From Micrococcaceae bacterium UBA7136 (lineage in GTDB: Bacteria > Actinomycetota > Actinomycetes > Actinomycetales > Micrococcaceae): a stretch of 13,251 bases of DNA. The notes beneath the pieces were generated by a model. That model was not told the DNA's origin. It worked only from the letters and a program-made list of their open reading frames with translations, and searched no databases. Below are positions 12,021-13,251 of this stretch, piece by piece. How positions within the stretch are numbered: position 1 is the first letter of the stretch; every line of letters starts with the position of its first letter. The DNA lies in contig DKXC01000140.1 in the NCBI GenBank assembly GCA_002492045.1, positions 11,421 to 24,671 on the forward strand, given 5' to 3'. A program made the translations under genes and the position numbers.

Positions 12021-13157
12021 ATGCCTTTATTCTTCTCCCCCCGCAGAAAAGCAGAAGAAAAGGCTAGGGAAGAGGTTCCCCTAGCCATTGCCCATGACTA
12101 CCTGACCCAGCGCGGCGGTGCTGAGCGGGTGGTTCTGGCCCTCCACAGGGCCTTCCCCCAGGCTCCCATCTACACCACCCTCTATGACCCCGAGGGAACC
12201 TACCCGGAGTTCAAGAACTGCACCGTTATTACCTCTCCCCTCAATAAGGTGCCCCTCTTCCGCAAAGAGCACCGGCTGGCCCTGCCCCTGCTTCCCTTTT
12301 TCTCTAGCCGCATTAAAGTGCGGGCTGATAAGGCCCTGGTTTCTTCCACCGGCTGGGCCCACGGCTTTGACCTGCCCCAAGAGAACTTGATTTACTGCCA
12401 CTCCCCGGCCCGCTGGATCTACCTGACCGACCAGTACATGGGGGATAGGGCCAATAAACTAATTTCTGCCGTTTTCACCCTGCTTCGCCCCTACCTGCGT
12501 CGCTGGGATCAGGCGGCAGCTGCCCGCCAGCCCAACTATGTGGCTAATTCTTCGACCATCCAGCAACGGATTCTGGACGTCTACGGCAAGCAGGTAGATA
12601 TTATCTTCCCGCCCTACTCGGTCAAGGAAGGCAACGACCAGGAACCTATCGCTGGTCTGGAAGACTTTATGCAGGGAGACTACTTTATGATTGTTTCCCG
12701 CCTACTGCCCTACAAGAACGTCCAGCAGGCGGTGAAGGCCTTTGAAGGGTTAGAAGCCAAGCTACTGGTAGTAGGTTCTGGGCCTATGGCAGAGGAGCTT
12801 AAGGCTATGGCTGGCCCTAACGTAGCCTTTGCTTCTGGCATTTCGGATGCCCAGATGGCCTACGCCTACGCCCATAGCCAGGGCCTGCTGGCTGTCTCCT
12901 ACGAGGACTTCGGCATTACTCCTCTGGAGGGAGGTGCCTTTGGCAAGCCAGTGATTGCACTGAAGGCCGGCGGCTTCTTGGACACCATCCAGGAAGGGCT
13001 CAACGGCACCTTTATTGAGGCACCTGAGCCTGAACAGATTAGGCAGGCGGTAGAGAGCTTTAGGCCTGAGGACTATGATTCTCAAGCTATTAAAGAACAC
13101 GTCCTTAAATTTAGCGAAGAACGGTTTATCCAGGAGATTAAGGCCCGCCTAGGCTAG
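12021..13157 (+). CDS. Glycosyltransferase family 4 (GT-B, mannosyltransferase-like)
   Basis: A 378-residue GT4 enzyme of the WbaZ/mannosyltransferase-like type. N-terminal landmarks are AIAHDYLTQRGGAERVVLAL (22-41), the donor-loop region, and IYCHSPARWIY (124-134), which is characteristic of this subgroup. The C-terminal domain includes YVANSSTIQQRI (173-184), IFPPYS (195-200), FMIVSRLLPYKNVQQAVKAF (222-241, with Arg and Lys), VGSGP (251-255) and a canonical E-x7-E in EDFGITPLE (295-303), then ALKAGGFLDTI (313-323). The ATG at 12021 is chosen: AAAGAGA at 12003-12009 gives a modest ribosome site, whereas an in-frame ATG at 11940 lies inside the previous gene with no ribosome site and adds 27 residues without domain content. 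It is the last recognisable gene of the window, and no terminator-like hairpin plus T-run follows it. Confidence 0.88.
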   Translation: MPLFFSPRRKAEEKAREEVPLAIAHDYLTQRGGAERVVLALHRAFPQAPIYTTLYDPEGTYPEFKNCTVITSPLNKVPLFRKEHRLALPLLPFFSSRIKVRADKALVSSTGWAHGFDLPQENLIYCHSPARWIYLTDQYMGDRANKLISAVFTLLRPYLRRWDQAAAARQPNYVANSSTIQQRILDVYGKQVDIIFPPYSVKEGNDQEPIAGLEDFMQGDYFMIVSRLLPYKNVQQAVKAFEGLEAKLLVVGSGPMAEELKAMAGPNVAFASGISDAQMAYAYAHSQGLLAVSYEDFGITPLEGGAFGKPVIALKAGGFLDTIQEGLNGTFIEAPEPEQIRQAVESFRPEDYDSQAIKEHVLKFSEERFIQEIKARLG

Positions 13158-13181
13158 AGGCTAAGGGACAAATATAAGGAT

Positions 13182-13251
13182 AGGCGATGACAGACTCGCG
13201 GTGATGCCGCTGGCATCGGGGCTGGCGTGAATCGCCGAGCTTGCGAGGCGA
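13182..13251. repeat. Possible repeat unit with inverted repeats, cut by window end
   Basis: After the last gene there is no convincing coding sequence; ATG and GTG codons here run into stops within ten codons. A perfect 6-base stem with a 3-base loop, GATGCC-GCT-GGCATC, occupies 13203-13217. TCGCC (13232-13236) pairs with GGCGA (13247-13251) across 10 bases. AGGCGA occurs at 13182-13187 and again at 13246-13251, 64 bases apart, which would fit the beginning of a tandem unit running past the window. None of the hairpins is followed by a T-run, so a rho-independent terminator is not supported. Its nature is unknown. Confidence 0.35.

Noticed and set aside
13160..13190. TATAAG-like element before 13182 as a promoter for a downstream gene
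   Set aside because: There is no matching -35 element at proper spacing and no supported gene follows in the window.
13203..13217. Hairpin GATGCC-GCT-GGCATC as a rho-independent terminator
   Set aside because: No T-run follows the stem and it lies about 45 bases past the stop; kept only as part of a possible repeat.
1..13251. CRISPR arrays, tRNA/rRNA genes, insertion sequences or toxin-antitoxin/defence genes
   Set aside because: I looked for regularly spaced repeats, transposase motifs and tRNA-like stretches and found none; the window is a biosynthetic operon.

Overview
The window is one long, single-direction (+ strand) operon for a surface or secreted polysaccharide, and it is almost completely filled with genes. 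Twelve coding regions are packed with gaps of 0 to about 40 bases or short overlaps. I see no internal terminator, tRNA, rRNA, CRISPR array or transposase. The mostly GC-rich codon use, with frequent ctg, acc, gcc and ggc, and the style of the genes suggest a Gram-positive actinobacterium, possibly Rothia-like in the Micrococcales. That assignment rests on composition and protein flavour only and is tentative.

Layout, left to right: the 3' part of a family-4 glycosyltransferase (1-945); a hexapeptide-repeat O-acetyltransferase (984-1517); an extended-SDR NAD-dependent sugar epimerase/dehydratase (1542-2555); a CgeB-like glycosyltransferase (2556-3560); a GT-B-like protein with capsule-transferase motifs (3551-4639); a NeuA-type CMP-sugar synthetase (4644-5357); a 747-residue NeuB-type nonulosonate synthase fused to an N-terminal CBS pair and a C-terminal sugar-isomerase-like TIM barrel (5366-7609); a family-4 glycosyltransferase (7600-8733); a polytopic Wzy/O-antigen-ligase-like polymerase (8736-9986); another family-4 glycosyltransferase (9997-11040); a family-2 glycosyltransferase (11042-11983); and a last family-4 glycosyltransferase (12021-13157). 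The final 94 bases hold no convincing gene but carry short inverted repeats and possibly the start of a repeat unit.

Taken together, the fused synthase would make a 9-carbon nonulosonic (sialic-like) acid from a six-carbon amino sugar and PEP, and the NeuA homologue would activate it as the CMP-sugar. Up to seven glycosyltransferases would build a repeat unit, the acetyltransferase would decorate it and the polymerase would chain it. No NeuC-type 2-epimerase, legionaminate or pseudaminate precursor enzyme, flippase or chain-length regulator is visible here, so precursor supply and export must be encoded elsewhere or by unrecognised parts of these proteins. The most interesting items are the three-part NeuB fusion and the uncharacterised GT-B-like protein just before neuA, which is a candidate nonulosonate transferase. 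G+C drops sharply at the left edge and within the polymerase gene, suggesting a mosaic locus.
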